Assembly: GCF_000447295.1 (NCBI RefSeq)
Contig: NZ_KE650771.1
Span: 6,065,622-6,129,621 of the forward strand
Reading direction: 5' to 3'
Length of the DNA stretch: 64,000 nucleotides
Source: Fischerella sp. PCC 9431
Lineage (GTDB): Bacteria; Cyanobacteriota; Cyanobacteriia; Cyanobacteriales; Nostocaceae
Part shown: positions 50,301-60,212 of the stretch, one piece after another
Layout: the number at the start of each line of letters is the position of its first letter
Position numbering within the stretch: the first letter of the stretch is position 1
Translations under genes and position numbers: made by a program
The notes under the pieces: model-generated
What the model saw: only the letters and a program-made list of their open reading frames with translations
What the model was told of the DNA's origin: nothing
Database searches by the model: none

Positions 50301-51917
50301 ATGAGAAAAAATAGTAAGTTTCCTCACACTCGGTATTCCCTACTGATTCAGACAACTTTGATTGTATTGGTATTATTGATCAGCTTGCTGTTAGCACCAG
50401 TGCAAGCACAATCTGTAAATCATGCACCTGTTGTTGTAGATGGTCGGTTGGTTTTTAGAGTCAGCAGTAATGAACAATCGAAAGCTCAAGAACGAGCTAA
50501 CTTCATAAGTTCTCAATTGCAAGCAGTTGTTAAATCCGATGAAGCGCCCGATATCAAAATTGAACAACGCAACAATTCTCCAATTATCGTAGTTAATGGT
50601 CGGTACTTGTTAACTGTCACCCAGAATGATACAGATTCTGCTGCTACTCCCGAAGAACAAGCCAGGAGCTGGGTTCAACAAATAGAGAATGCAATCCAAA
50701 AAGCTCGCAGCGAGAGAGGTGCAGAGTTTATTCGTAATACATCAATCTTGAGTGTTGTGATTGTGTTGATGGCGATCGCACTACATCGGTTATTAGGAAT
50801 TGTCTGGCAAATCACCCAAAACCGCCTCTCACAAATGCTAGTTTCGGCTGATTCTTCTAGCGATAACCAAATCCAAAATACATCAAGATTCCTGTTTAAA
50901 GCTACACTGCTGTTAGCTCGAATCGGACTTTGGGTAGGAGTTGTTCTTTATATTACCAATCTCTTTCCTCTCACCCGCAATTTAAGTTACAACATTGCGA
51001 TCAGGATATTTAGTAGTCTCACTTCTCCGATTTTTTCTTTGGGACAAAAGTCCTATTCTCTGACAAATATTTTAATTTTGATTATCTTGCTCTTGGGGCT
51101 AATAATCCTAGCAGGTACAGCAACAAACTTGCTACGCTCTCGCCTTTTAAGTCGGATGCGAATTAGCAGAGGAGCGCAAGAAGCGATCGCAATTATTTGC
51201 AAGTATGCCTTTATTAGTTTCGGTACAATTGTTTTGCTACAAATTTGGGGACTAGATCTTAGTTCTCTGACAATTGTAGCCAGTGCCTTGGGTGTAGGAA
51301 TTGGTTTTGGCTTCCAAGACATTGCTAAAAACTTTGGTAGTGGAATTGTATTATTATTTGAGCGTCCCATTCAAGTCGGCGATTTCATCGAAGTCGGTGA
51401 ATACATGGGGACTGTAGAACACATTGGGGCGCGGAGTGTAGTTATTCGCACACTAGATCGAATTTCTATTATTGTTCCTAACTCTCGATTTCTAGAGACT
51501 GAAGTCATCAACTGGAGCCATCACAATCCTGTTTCTCGAATTCACTTACCAGTAGGTGTTGCCTACGGTTCAGATGTAAACTTGGTTAAAACAGCACTCG
51601 TTGATGCTGCAACACATCATTCTGAAGTTCTCAAATTACCAAAACCTCAAGTTTTCTTTAAAGAATTTGGTGACAGCAGCTTAAACTTTGAACTACTTGT
51701 CTGGATTGATAAACCCCACCAACAATCACCAATTAAAAGTGATATCTATTTTTTGATCGAAGCTTCTTTGCGAAAACACAAAATAGAAGTTCCTTTCCCG
51801 CAAAGAGACTTAAATATGCGTACTGGCGACTTACCCATCAAACTTTCACCAGAATTAGAACAAGCTTTGTTGCGCTTGACTAAAGAATTTCATGGAAATG
51901 GGAAATCGGTGAAGTAG
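50301..51917 (+). CDS. Mechanosensitive ion channel (MscS family)
   Basis: A 538-residue membrane channel. A signal peptide ends near APVQAQ (residue 37). A periplasmic region of about 110 residues follows, then four to five membrane helices (about 150, 205, 250, 300, 330). The pore/beta region is typical: ALGVGIGFGFQDIAKNFGSGIVLLFERPIQVGDFIEVGEYMGTVEHIGARSVVIRTLDR and IIVPNSRFLE, then the cytoplasmic C-terminal domain. It should open under membrane tension and protect against osmotic downshift. It is close to the larger cyanobacterial MscS homologues with extended N termini. Monocistronic. Confidence 0.93.
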   Translation: MRKNSKFPHTRYSLLIQTTLIVLVLLISLLLAPVQAQSVNHAPVVVDGRLVFRVSSNEQSKAQERANFISSQLQAVVKSDEAPDIKIEQRNNSPIIVVNGRYLLTVTQNDTDSAATPEEQARSWVQQIENAIQKARSERGAEFIRNTSILSVVIVLMAIALHRLLGIVWQITQNRLSQMLVSADSSSDNQIQNTSRFLFKATLLLARIGLWVGVVLYITNLFPLTRNLSYNIAIRIFSSLTSPIFSLGQKSYSLTNILILIILLLGLIILAGTATNLLRSRLLSRMRISRGAQEAIAIICKYAFISFGTIVLLQIWGLDLSSLTIVASALGVGIGFGFQDIAKNFGSGIVLLFERPIQVGDFIEVGEYMGTVEHIGARSVVIRTLDRISIIVPNSRFLETEVINWSHHNPVSRIHLPVGVAYGSDVNLVKTALVDAATHHSEVLKLPKPQVFFKEFGDSSLNFELLVWIDKPHQQSPIKSDIYFLIEASLRKHKIEVPFPQRDLNMRTGDLPIKLSPELEQALLRLTKEFHGNGKSVK

Positions 51918-52272
51918 GGGATCGGGGATTGGAGATCGGGGATTGGGGATTGGGGAAATTTGAACTTCTGAAATCATATCTTGCATCAACTCCATATCCC
52001 GCCAATAAATAAATTTATTGGCTAATAGCTAAAGTCAGATAAATCTGACTGGGACAGTTTTTTAGTCCGTTTTAACGGACTTATGCTATTGGCCTCACCA
52101 ATTAATTCTGAGGCGGGATATGGGGTTGGTGCAAGATATCAGTGAAGGCGAAACTTGAACCTCTGAAGCTAAAGTCCAAAATTATTTGACTTAAATCTTT
52201 GTGTCCTTTTTGTCCTTTGTGGTTGTCAAATAGATATTCTCTGAGTGAGGAGAGACTGATTGACTCAAAATT
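51918..52272. other. Intergenic region with heptamers and a full composite palindrome
   Basis: 355 bp. GGGGATT/GGAGATC heptamers (51918-51956), then the complete composite element 51976-52139, then the promoter region of the CHAT gene. No gene. Confidence 0.6.
51976..52139. repeat. Composite palindrome, full-length copy
   Basis: A 164-bp element. Outer arms ATATCTTGCATCAACTCC plus ATATCCCGCC on the left and GGCGGGATAT plus the complementary end on the right. Inner pair GGCTAATAGC / GCTATTGGCC encloses two hairpins: AGTCAGATAAATCTGACT and AGTCCGTTTTAACGGACT. No open frame. Other copies are at 24924, 33676, 37999 and 48450. Confidence 0.9.
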
Positions 52273-54831
52273 ATGACACAACAAAAGAAGACATATCGCT
52301 TCTTCGGACTATTACTGGCTACTACTTTACTTTGCTTGAGTATTTCACCAGTTTTAGCCAAAATTCCTAACCCTCCTGCTTCTACTTCCCCCCCAATCTC
52401 TGCTGTTTTACAACAAGGGAAAGTAGTTTACGATCATGGACAGTTTGCACAAGCAGTACAAGTATTGCAGCAAGCAGCCCAAAATTATCGCCAGCAACAA
52501 CAGACAAAAAAACTGGCTGTGACTTTGAGTAATCTTTCTCTGGCTTATCAGCAACTAGGTGCGTGGAATGAAGCCAAGCAAGCAATTACAGAAAGTTTAA
52601 ATCTCCTCAAAACTACAGACGATCGCAAAATTTTAGCTCAAACTCTTGATATTCAAGGTCGTCTGCAACTTGCTATTGGACAACCTGAAGAAGCTTTAAC
52701 AACTTGGCAACACTCAGCAAATATTTATACTCAAATAAATGATCAAAATGGTGTTGTACGATCGCAGATTAATCAAGCTCAAGCATTAATATCTAATGGA
52801 TTTTACCGGCGAGCAGAAGCAATACTATCACAAGTAAACCAGACATTGCGATCGCAAAGTGACTCGCCAGAAAAAACAGTAATGTTGCGATCGCTTGGCG
52901 ATGTTTTACAATTAGTCGGCAAATTCCCAGAATCTCACCTGGTTCTCGAACAAAGTTTAGCAGTAGCCAAGCGCTTGCGATCGCCTAATTATATTGCTGC
53001 GAGTCTTTTTAGTTTAGGCAATAATGCTCGCGATCGCGAGCATCCACAGCAAGCTATTAATTTTTATCAACAAACAGTTAAAGAATCTCCCTCACCTCTG
53101 TTAAAAGTCCAAGCCCAACTCAATCTTCTGAGTTTACTAATTGAACAGCAAAAATCAACAGAGGCTCTAAATTTAGTACCACAAATTCAATCCCAACTCA
53201 ACCAACTTCCCCCCAGTCGCGCCAGTGTTTACGCCCAAATTAATTTTGCTCAAAGTCTTTTGATTTTAGATTCTGTAGACAACCAATCTAAAATTGCTCA
53301 AATTCTCGCCAAAGCTGTGCAACAAGCGCGTAGTTTAAACGATCAACGTTCTTTAGCTTATGCTTTGGGAAGTTTAGGTAATTTGTATGAACAAACTAGA
53401 CAGTGGTCTGAAGCACAAAAACTGACTGAGCAAGCGTTACTTTTAGCACAGAGCAGTAATGTACCTGATATTGCTTACAGATGGCAATGGCAGTTGGGTA
53501 GATTACTCAAAGTACAAGGAGATATTCCAGGAGCGATCGCAGCCTATGATTCAGCAGTTGAAACCCTCGAATTGATTCGTAATGACTTGGTAGCAGTCAA
53601 TCGAGAAGTACAATTTAGCTTTCGCGACAGTGTTGAACCAGTATATCGACAATCAGTAGAATTACTGTTAAATTCGCAAAAAACACAACTAGAAGCAAAA
53701 ACTTTAGAAAAAGTACGCCAAAGAATTGAAGCTTTGCAAATAGCCGAATTAGATAACTTTTTTCGGGAAGCGTGTCTAGAAGGTCAGCGTGTGGTACTAG
53801 ATCAAGTCGTAGACAAAGAAAATCCCACGGCTGCGATTTTATACCCAATAATTCTTCCCAATCAATTACAGGTAATTGTCAAAATTCCCAAACAACCCCT
53901 ACAACATTACAGCACCCAAATTTCCCAAACAGAAGTAGAGCAAATAGTTACCCAATTACAGCAAGATCTTCTGAATCCGGCGGCGATCAAAGCTACAAGA
54001 ACCCAGTCACAACAGGTTTACAACTGGCTGATCAAACCAATCGAATCGCAATTATCAGCTAGTAAAGTAAATACCCTAGTATTTGTACTGGATGGAGCGT
54101 TGCGTAATTTATCCATGTCTTCTCTGTATGACGGGAAACAATATTTAGTAGAAAAATACGCCACCGCTTTGAGCATCGGTTTGCAACTTTTAGATCCTAA
54201 ACCATTACAGCAACAAAAGCTACAAGCTTTAACTGCTGGGTTAACTCAACCACCGCAAGCATACTCGGAATTTGCGCCCTTACCTGCGATCAAAACAGAA
54301 ATTGAGCTAATTAACGAATCAGGTATATCGACAACTAACCTGTTAGACCGACAGTTCACCAGTACAGAACTCGAAAAAAAAGTTAATACAAATCCTTTTA
54401 ACGTCGTGCATTTAGCAACCCACGGTCAATTTAGTTCCCGTGCTGATCAGACATTTATTTTAGCTGCCGATGGTCCAATTAACGTGACTGAATTTGATAA
54501 TATTCTTCGTAGTCGGGATGACACCAGAGCAGAAGCACTACAACTATTAGTATTAAGTGCTTGTCAGACAGCAGTAGGAGACAAACGGGCGGCTCTTGGT
54601 TTAGCTGGTGCAGCTGTACGCGCTGGCGCACGTAGTACGATCGCTTCTCTTTGGCAAATAGATGATGAATCCACCGCTCAGTTTGTCGGTGCTTTTTATC
54701 GAGAACTACAAGAAAGCAGGACTAGTAAAGCAGAAGCGTTGCGTCGCGCCCAGCTGAAGTTGCTCAAGCATCCTAACTATAACTCTCCTAGTTTTTGGTC
54801 TGCTTATGTACTAGTTGGAAATTGGCTTTAA
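52273..54831 (+). CDS. TPR-CHAT protein, exported, caspase-like
   Basis: An 852-residue protein. A signal peptide (LLATTLLCLSISPVLA) ends near residue 30, so it is exported. Residues 40-450 carry TPR-like helical repeats (QQGKVVYDHGQFAQAVQVLQ, LSNLSLAYQQLGAWNEAKQA, IQGRLQLAIGQPEEALTTW). Residues 560-850 form a CHAT (caspase HetF-associated) protease domain with catalytic His717 (VVHLATHGQF) and Cys764 (LLVLSACQTA). Cleavage targets are unknown. CHAT-TPR proteins are expanded in filamentous cyanobacteria; HetF is a distant relative with a role in heterocysts. Its 3' end overlaps the convergent hybrid kinase gene by 44 bp. Confidence 0.9.
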   Translation: MTQQKKTYRFFGLLLATTLLCLSISPVLAKIPNPPASTSPPISAVLQQGKVVYDHGQFAQAVQVLQQAAQNYRQQQQTKKLAVTLSNLSLAYQQLGAWNEAKQAITESLNLLKTTDDRKILAQTLDIQGRLQLAIGQPEEALTTWQHSANIYTQINDQNGVVRSQINQAQALISNGFYRRAEAILSQVNQTLRSQSDSPEKTVMLRSLGDVLQLVGKFPESHLVLEQSLAVAKRLRSPNYIAASLFSLGNNARDREHPQQAINFYQQTVKESPSPLLKVQAQLNLLSLLIEQQKSTEALNLVPQIQSQLNQLPPSRASVYAQINFAQSLLILDSVDNQSKIAQILAKAVQQARSLNDQRSLAYALGSLGNLYEQTRQWSEAQKLTEQALLLAQSSNVPDIAYRWQWQLGRLLKVQGDIPGAIAAYDSAVETLELIRNDLVAVNREVQFSFRDSVEPVYRQSVELLLNSQKTQLEAKTLEKVRQRIEALQIAELDNFFREACLEGQRVVLDQVVDKENPTAAILYPIILPNQLQVIVKIPKQPLQHYSTQISQTEVEQIVTQLQQDLLNPAAIKATRTQSQQVYNWLIKPIESQLSASKVNTLVFVLDGALRNLSMSSLYDGKQYLVEKYATALSIGLQLLDPKPLQQQKLQALTAGLTQPPQAYSEFAPLPAIKTEIELINESGISTTNLLDRQFTSTELEKKVNTNPFNVVHLATHGQFSSRADQTFILAADGPINVTEFDNILRSRDDTRAEALQLLVLSACQTAVGDKRAALGLAGAAVRAGARSTIASLWQIDDESTAQFVGAFYRELQESRTSKAEALRRAQLKLLKHPNYNSPSFWSAYVLVGNWL

Positions 54832-57800
54832 CTGGAACTGGAAAAGAAAATCGAGCCAAATCAAAAACTGCTTGCACCAAGCCATCTAAATCAAATGGTT
54901 TGGAGAAATGGTGTTGAAAGCCAACAGCTACAGCTCGTTGCTGATCTTCTTGTCTTGCATAAGCTGTGAGAGCGATCGCTGGAATTTGTCCCCCTTTTTC
55001 GGGTGGTAGAGAACGAATCTGCTGAAGTAGAGTATAACCATCGACATCAGGCATTCCAATATCACTGATTAACACATTCGGTTGAAACGATTCCAACACA
55101 GCTAAAACTTCAGCAGCAGATGTAACAGTTAAGACGTCTGCTCCATATTGAGTCAGTAATACTGTCAATAATTCACGCGCATCAGCTTCATCGTCAACGA
55201 TCAGGACTCGAATCCCTGTTAGATCAAGTTCTGACTCTGACAAATCATCTGTCGAACTCATTTGTGGCTTTGCATCCAGTAGGGGTAATCGAACTGTAAA
55301 TGTCGCTCCCTTTCCTTCTCCAGGACTCTCAGCACAAATCGTTCCTCCATGCGCCTCAACTAAATACCGAACGATCGCTAACCCCAATCCTAACCCGCCA
55401 AATCTACGAGTAATAGAGACATCTTCTTGCTGAAATGATTCAAAAATATGTGGCAAAAAGTCAGGTTTAATTCCTTTACCTGTGTCACTCACAATAATAT
55501 GTGCCTGATCATTGACTTGTTCTAGTCGGATTTCTACTCGTCCTCCTGTGGGGGTAAATTTGATCGCATTGGAAAGCAAGTTCCACACAATCTGTTGCAA
55601 ACGAGTGGAATCTCCAGAAACTTCTCCAATATCTGGCAATAGGGAATGCAACAAAATTGATTTAGAAACGGCTGCTGTCTTTACCGTATCGATCGCCGCT
55701 TCAATGACTAATGCTAGATGCACAGGAGTAGCTTCTATATTGAGTTTGCCACGTAGAATCTTGGCAATATCGAGTAAGTCATCAATTAGTTGAGTTTGTA
55801 GTTTGGCGTTGCGTTCAATTGTGGCTAACGCTTCAGCTGTTTTTTGTTCATCAAATTTACGGCTTTGCAATAGTTTTGTCCAGCCAAGAATCGGGTTGAG
55901 AGGCGATCGCAATTCGTGAGACAAAATTGCTAAAAACTCATCTTTGACTCGATTGGCACGTTCGGCTTCGGCTCTGGCTAATTGCTCTTGTTCTAACAGG
56001 CGATCGCGTTCTTGTTCTGCTTGCTGGCGCTCTGTAATATCGGTGTTTGTGCCAAACCAACGTAATACTTTGCCTTGCTGATCACGGATGGGAATCGCGC
56101 GTGAGAGAAACCAACGGTACTGTCCATCTTGCCCTCGTAACGGAAAGGTATCTTCCCATAACTGGCCTGTTTCAAAGCAGTGACGAATGTGTTCAACGAC
56201 CCGATCTACATGCTCAGGATGGTGTACTTTTTGCCATCCCCACCCCTGCATTTCCTCTAGGGTAGTGCCAGTGTAATCAAACCATCGTTGATTATACCAG
56301 AATATCCAGCCGTTTTCGTCTGCCATCCAGGCGAATTGCGACATATTATCTGCCAAGGTACGAAAACGCTCTTCGCTTTCCCGCAGGTCTGCTTCTGCTT
56401 GTTTTTGTTCAGTAATATCACGGGAGGTTGCTAGCAGTTGGTAGACATGTCCGACATTGTCCAAAATCGGTGTAATCGCAATATCCCACCATTTTGGTGT
56501 TCCTTTGGCAGTTGGGCAAAAACCTTGAAATCGGCTGACATTGCCTGCTCTTGCTGTTGCCAGCGCCGCTTCTGCTGCTGTGCGATCGTCTCCTTGCCAA
56601 AAACTAGTCCAATCTGTATTGATGTGGCAAGTAATATCATCAATTTCCAGTAAACACATCCCACCTGTGTTCATATATAAGAGTCGCCCATCCAGATCTA
56701 GCACTTTAATGCAATCGCTACTACTTTCCAACATCCGGTGTTTAAACTCTTCGCTTTGCCGCAGTACTTCCTCTGCTTGTTTGCGCTCTGTAATGTCTAG
56801 ATTAATACCACTTAAGCGAATTGGTTCACCCTGTTCATTAAAGGTGAGGCGACCCAGACCAACTAGCCAGCGAGTACCACGTTGGGGGTGAACAATGCGA
56901 AATTCAGTGTATAACTCAGGTAGTCTTTGCTCGATTACCCGCAACACATCAGCGTTCGCGCGAGCGCGATCTTCTGGATGTAAGGCGTTATACCAATTTT
57001 CATACTGAAGTGAACTATTTCCTAGAATTAGTCCATACAGATCATAAACCTCTGGTGACCATACAAGTTTGTTGGTTTGGATTTCCCAACTCCATGAGCC
57101 AGCATGAGCGCCGGTTAAGGCCAGTCGTAGCAGTTGTTCGTTTTCGCGTAAGGCTATTTCAGCACGTTTGCGAACAGTAATATCAGTGACAGTACCAACA
57201 TAACCGATGACATTACCTTCAGTGTCTTTTTCAGCAATAGCTTGTCCCACTACCCAGGAAACAACACCTTCAGGAGTCTGAAAGCGATATTCAGACAGAA
57301 AAGGAAGGTTTAATTCTGCTGCACGATACCATTCTGTAAAGACGCGATCGCGATCATCAGGATGAAGTGCCTTGACCCAACCTTGTCCCTGAGCTTGTTC
57401 AGGAGTCAATCCAGCTAATTCACACCAACGCCTATTGGTATAAAGACAGTCTCCATTAGCATTTGTACGGTAAATACCTACTGGAGAAATTTCTGCTAAT
57501 GCTGCGTAGCGTTGTTCACTCTGGCGCAGAGCTTGTTCTACGTGTTTGCGAGACGTGATATCTTCGGCGATACCTGCAAATCTGTAAATTTCTCCTTTCT
57601 CATCTCGCAGGGGAAAGCAGCGATCATGAACCCAGCGAATACTACCATCGGCTAGGACAATGCGATACTCTTGATCAAATTCACCTGTAACAGCTTTTTC
57701 GTGAAACGCTCTGTTGGTCGATTCCCGGTCTTCCGGGTGAATATGATCAACCCAGACTTGTTGATTTTTATACAATAATTGTGGATTCAATCCCCACAGA

Positions 57801-58699
57801 CTTTCGTAGGCAGGACTGACATAACAAACTCGGTTTTCTGCTACTTCTTTCATCCAGAAGACCGCATCAATATTTTCTGCAAGCTGGCGGAAGCGTTCCT
57901 CGCTATTGTGCAGAATTTCGGCTGACCGTTTGCGCTCAGTAATATCAATATCATTACCCGCCATCCGCATCGGTTGCCCGTTTTGGTCGTAGAAAACCTT
58001 CCCCTGGCTTAACGCCCAGCGAATTGTGCCGTTGGGATACACTACCCGAAATTCAATGTCATAGTCTTCGCCGGTGGCGATCGCATGATCGATGGCTCTG
58101 AGGACGCGATCGCGATCGTCAGGGTGCAATCGCTCTGCAAACATATCGAATGAGCCGTCAAATTCCCCCGGTTCGAGTCCAAATAAAGCTTCCAGGTTAT
58201 CTGACCAGGTAATTTCTCCTGTCTGGATGTTCCAATCCCATATTCCCATACGAGAGGCTGCCAGTGCCACTCGCAGCCGTTCTTCGCTCTTTCGCAATTG
58301 GGCGCGTAGCTGTACTGTTTCAATTGCCCTATTTACTGCCAGTTGCAATCTTTCCGGGGTGATTTGTTCCTTGACCAGATAATCTTGTGCGCCTGCTTTC
58401 ATCGCCTGCACTGCGATCGCTTCATTTCCTACTCCCGTCACCATAATCACAGGTAAACAGGGTTGTTGTGGAGAGAGTTGTAACTGAGCCAGAAATTCCA
58501 GTCCATCCAAATCGGGCAATAGATAATCAATTAACACAGCATCAGGTTGGTGTTGCTGCCAAAGTTCTAGTCCTTGCTCCCCCAAGGTTGCTTCCAAAAA
58601 CGTATAGGAATACTCGCGATCGCGTAGCAAATACCGTCGATACAGTTCTCGATCTTCCAAAGAGTCATCAACAATTAAGACAATGCGTGATTGACTCAT
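54788..58699 (-). CDS. Multi-PAS hybrid sensor histidine kinase with N- and C-terminal receivers
   Basis: About 1303 residues. Order of domains: receiver (IVLIVDDSLEDRELYRRYL, Asp in LIDYLLPDLDGLE), then six PAS/PAC units, each ending in ITERK/ITSRK/ITVRK/ITEQK-type motifs between about residues 140 and 900, HisKA (FLAILSHELRSPLNPI), HATPase (NLLSNAIKFTPTGG, GLGLGLAIVR) and a second receiver (VLIVDDEADARELL, LISDIGMPDVDGYT). No membrane segment, so it is soluble. PAS domains probably sense redox, light or small ligands. I start at Met 58699 (MSQSRIV), since the six codons before it are less likely. Its end overlaps the CHAT gene by 44 bp. Confidence 0.95.
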   Translation of the reverse strand: MSQSRIVLIVDDSLEDRELYRRYLLRDREYSYTFLEATLGEQGLELWQQHQPDAVLIDYLLPDLDGLEFLAQLQLSPQQPCLPVIMVTGVGNEAIAVQAMKAGAQDYLVKEQITPERLQLAVNRAIETVQLRAQLRKSEERLRVALAASRMGIWDWNIQTGEITWSDNLEALFGLEPGEFDGSFDMFAERLHPDDRDRVLRAIDHAIATGEDYDIEFRVVYPNGTIRWALSQGKVFYDQNGQPMRMAGNDIDITERKRSAEILHNSEERFRQLAENIDAVFWMKEVAENRVCYVSPAYESLWGLNPQLLYKNQQVWVDHIHPEDRESTNRAFHEKAVTGEFDQEYRIVLADGSIRWVHDRCFPLRDEKGEIYRFAGIAEDITSRKHVEQALRQSEQRYAALAEISPVGIYRTNANGDCLYTNRRWCELAGLTPEQAQGQGWVKALHPDDRDRVFTEWYRAAELNLPFLSEYRFQTPEGVVSWVVGQAIAEKDTEGNVIGYVGTVTDITVRKRAEIALRENEQLLRLALTGAHAGSWSWEIQTNKLVWSPEVYDLYGLILGNSSLQYENWYNALHPEDRARANADVLRVIEQRLPELYTEFRIVHPQRGTRWLVGLGRLTFNEQGEPIRLSGINLDITERKQAEEVLRQSEEFKHRMLESSSDCIKVLDLDGRLLYMNTGGMCLLEIDDITCHINTDWTSFWQGDDRTAAEAALATARAGNVSRFQGFCPTAKGTPKWWDIAITPILDNVGHVYQLLATSRDITEQKQAEADLRESEERFRTLADNMSQFAWMADENGWIFWYNQRWFDYTGTTLEEMQGWGWQKVHHPEHVDRVVEHIRHCFETGQLWEDTFPLRGQDGQYRWFLSRAIPIRDQQGKVLRWFGTNTDITERQQAEQERDRLLEQEQLARAEAERANRVKDEFLAILSHELRSPLNPILGWTKLLQSRKFDEQKTAEALATIERNAKLQTQLIDDLLDIAKILRGKLNIEATPVHLALVIEAAIDTVKTAAVSKSILLHSLLPDIGEVSGDSTRLQQIVWNLLSNAIKFTPTGGRVEIRLEQVNDQAHIIVSDTGKGIKPDFLPHIFESFQQEDVSITRRFGGLGLGLAIVRYLVEAHGGTICAESPGEGKGATFTVRLPLLDAKPQMSSTDDLSESELDLTGIRVLIVDDEADARELLTVLLTQYGADVLTVTSAAEVLAVLESFQPNVLISDIGMPDVDGYTLLQQIRSLPPEKGGQIPAIALTAYARQEDQQRAVAVGFQHHFSKPFDLDGLVQAVFDLARFSFPVPVKANFQLVHKQTKN

Positions 58700-59109
58700 G
58701 ACTAATCCTTCGGGCAATTGGCTAGCGTCGTGACTTCAAACCAATAGTTCATGAGCGTCTGAATATCTCGTCTAATTTGAGATTATTTGAGGTAGCAACC
58801 ACCACGGTCTGAATTCTTTTTACATTATCACCCTGATTGAGCCGATGCAACAAATCCCATCTATCGCTTCACAGGAGTTGTGTGCCTGCCACAGTACAAT
58901 ACCTACCACCGTTTATTACCATAATTCAAAGGATTGGCGCAAAGACATTCGCAAACTACCAGAGGTGATTCAAGCGAAAATTTACTGTTTGATCTCTTAA
59001 CTACAAATCATTAACAATTAATTCCTGAATCAGCAACAAATTTTTTGCGTAATTTTTGTAATTACCAGCGACCTATATACAGCAGCATTAAACTTTGGGG
59101 AAATGATCC
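58700..59109. other. Intergenic stretch between hybrid kinase and DUF1822 gene
   Basis: 410 bp. Apart from the small frame at 58845-59000 nothing was recognised. The promoter for the DUF1822 gene should lie in the last 100 bp, where the leader ends GGGGAAATGATCC before ATG 59110. Confidence 0.45.
58845..59000 (+). CDS. Possible 51-residue small protein
   Basis: An open frame of 51 codons in the gap before the DUF1822 gene. The peptide has a CACH motif and a DWRKDIRKLPEVIQAKIYCL end with helical character. The ribosome-binding site is weak (TTGAG). It is not recognised, and it may be a remnant of a longer gene or chance. Confidence 0.25.
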   Translation: MQQIPSIASQELCACHSTIPTTVYYHNSKDWRKDIRKLPEVIQAKIYCLIS

Positions 59110-60075
59110 ATGTCACACCAAGCCTATCGTCTTGAAGATATCGCTTTAACACTGCCCATCACCAAGGCAGCCTTAACTACTGCCGAACGGTTTGTAAATC
59201 AACTGCCACATTCTCAAACTGGAGAACGAGTCCGTTTGAATACTTTGTGTATATTAGCAGTTCATGATTATTTACAAATGATGGGTATTCCGACTGATTT
59301 GGCAGCTAGCGATAGTTGGAATCCGATTATGCGTTTGTGTGCTGATGTGGCTGATTTAGAATTACCAGGAATTGGGCGTTTAGAGTGCCGTCCTGTGCAA
59401 TTAAATGAACAAATTGCTTATGTCCCCCCTGAAACATGGGAAGAACGGGTAGGTTACGTGTTTGTGCAAGTTGATGAATCTCTGCAAGAAGCAAAATTAT
59501 TGGGATTTGTCCCCAGTGTCGCCACCGAAGAGATACCTTTAAATGAACTACAACCACTAGAAGAATTAATCGAACACCTAGCACCTGCTGTTGAACCAGT
59601 TCCAGAATTTGTGAATTTGAGCCAATGGTTTACAGGTATATTTGAAGCAGGATGGCAAACTATAGAATCCTTGTGGAATCAACCCGAAATGTCGCCAGCT
59701 TTTGCATTTAGAAGTGGCAATTTGATTGAAGATGAAACTAATGATCAGCAACAAGCAGTAGTCAGACGAGGAAAATTAATTGATTTAGGAATCCAGATTG
59801 CCAACCAACTCGTCATGTTAGTTGTAGAAATTAGTCCCCAAGCTGATCAACAAACCAACGTTCTGGTACAACTTTATCCTGCTAACAATCAAAAGTATTT
59901 AACATCAGGAGTCCAACTTACAGTTCTCGATAAATCAGGATCAGTATTTTTAGAAGCCCAAGCAAGAAACGCAGACAATTATATGCAATTAAAATTTGCA
60001 GGAGAACCCAAAGAAGAATTTACCGTGCAAGTAGCATTGCAGGATGCCTGTGTCAAAGAACATTTTGTAATTTAG
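59110..60075 (+). CDS. DUF1822 family protein
   Basis: A 321-residue soluble protein. The first 120 residues match DUF1822 (ALTLPITKAALTTAERFVNQL, GERVRLNTLCILAVHDYLQMMGIPTDL, SDSWNPIMRLCADVADLELPG, EQIAYVPPETW). A middle region (GFVPSVATEEIPLNELQPLEELIEHL) and a C-terminal beta-rich part (NQLVMLVVEISPQADQQTNVLVQLYPANNQKYL) follow. DUF1822 has no known function but often lies beside CHAT or CHASE2 genes in filamentous cyanobacteria. Here the CHAT-CHASE2 gene follows 137 bp downstream, so a shared pathway is likely. Confidence 0.9.
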   Translation: MSHQAYRLEDIALTLPITKAALTTAERFVNQLPHSQTGERVRLNTLCILAVHDYLQMMGIPTDLAASDSWNPIMRLCADVADLELPGIGRLECRPVQLNEQIAYVPPETWEERVGYVFVQVDESLQEAKLLGFVPSVATEEIPLNELQPLEELIEHLAPAVEPVPEFVNLSQWFTGIFEAGWQTIESLWNQPEMSPAFAFRSGNLIEDETNDQQQAVVRRGKLIDLGIQIANQLVMLVVEISPQADQQTNVLVQLYPANNQKYLTSGVQLTVLDKSGSVFLEAQARNADNYMQLKFAGEPKEEFTVQVALQDACVKEHFVI

Positions 60076-60212
60076 TTATTTGTCATTTCCGTTTTATTGG
60101 TGTCTTCACTTTTGTTAGCGATACTTATTTAACAGTAGAGCAATCTGCTGTATATGTGGAGCCAATCCAAAATCCAAAATCTAAAATCTAAAATCGAATG
60201 ACTCTCTAATTT

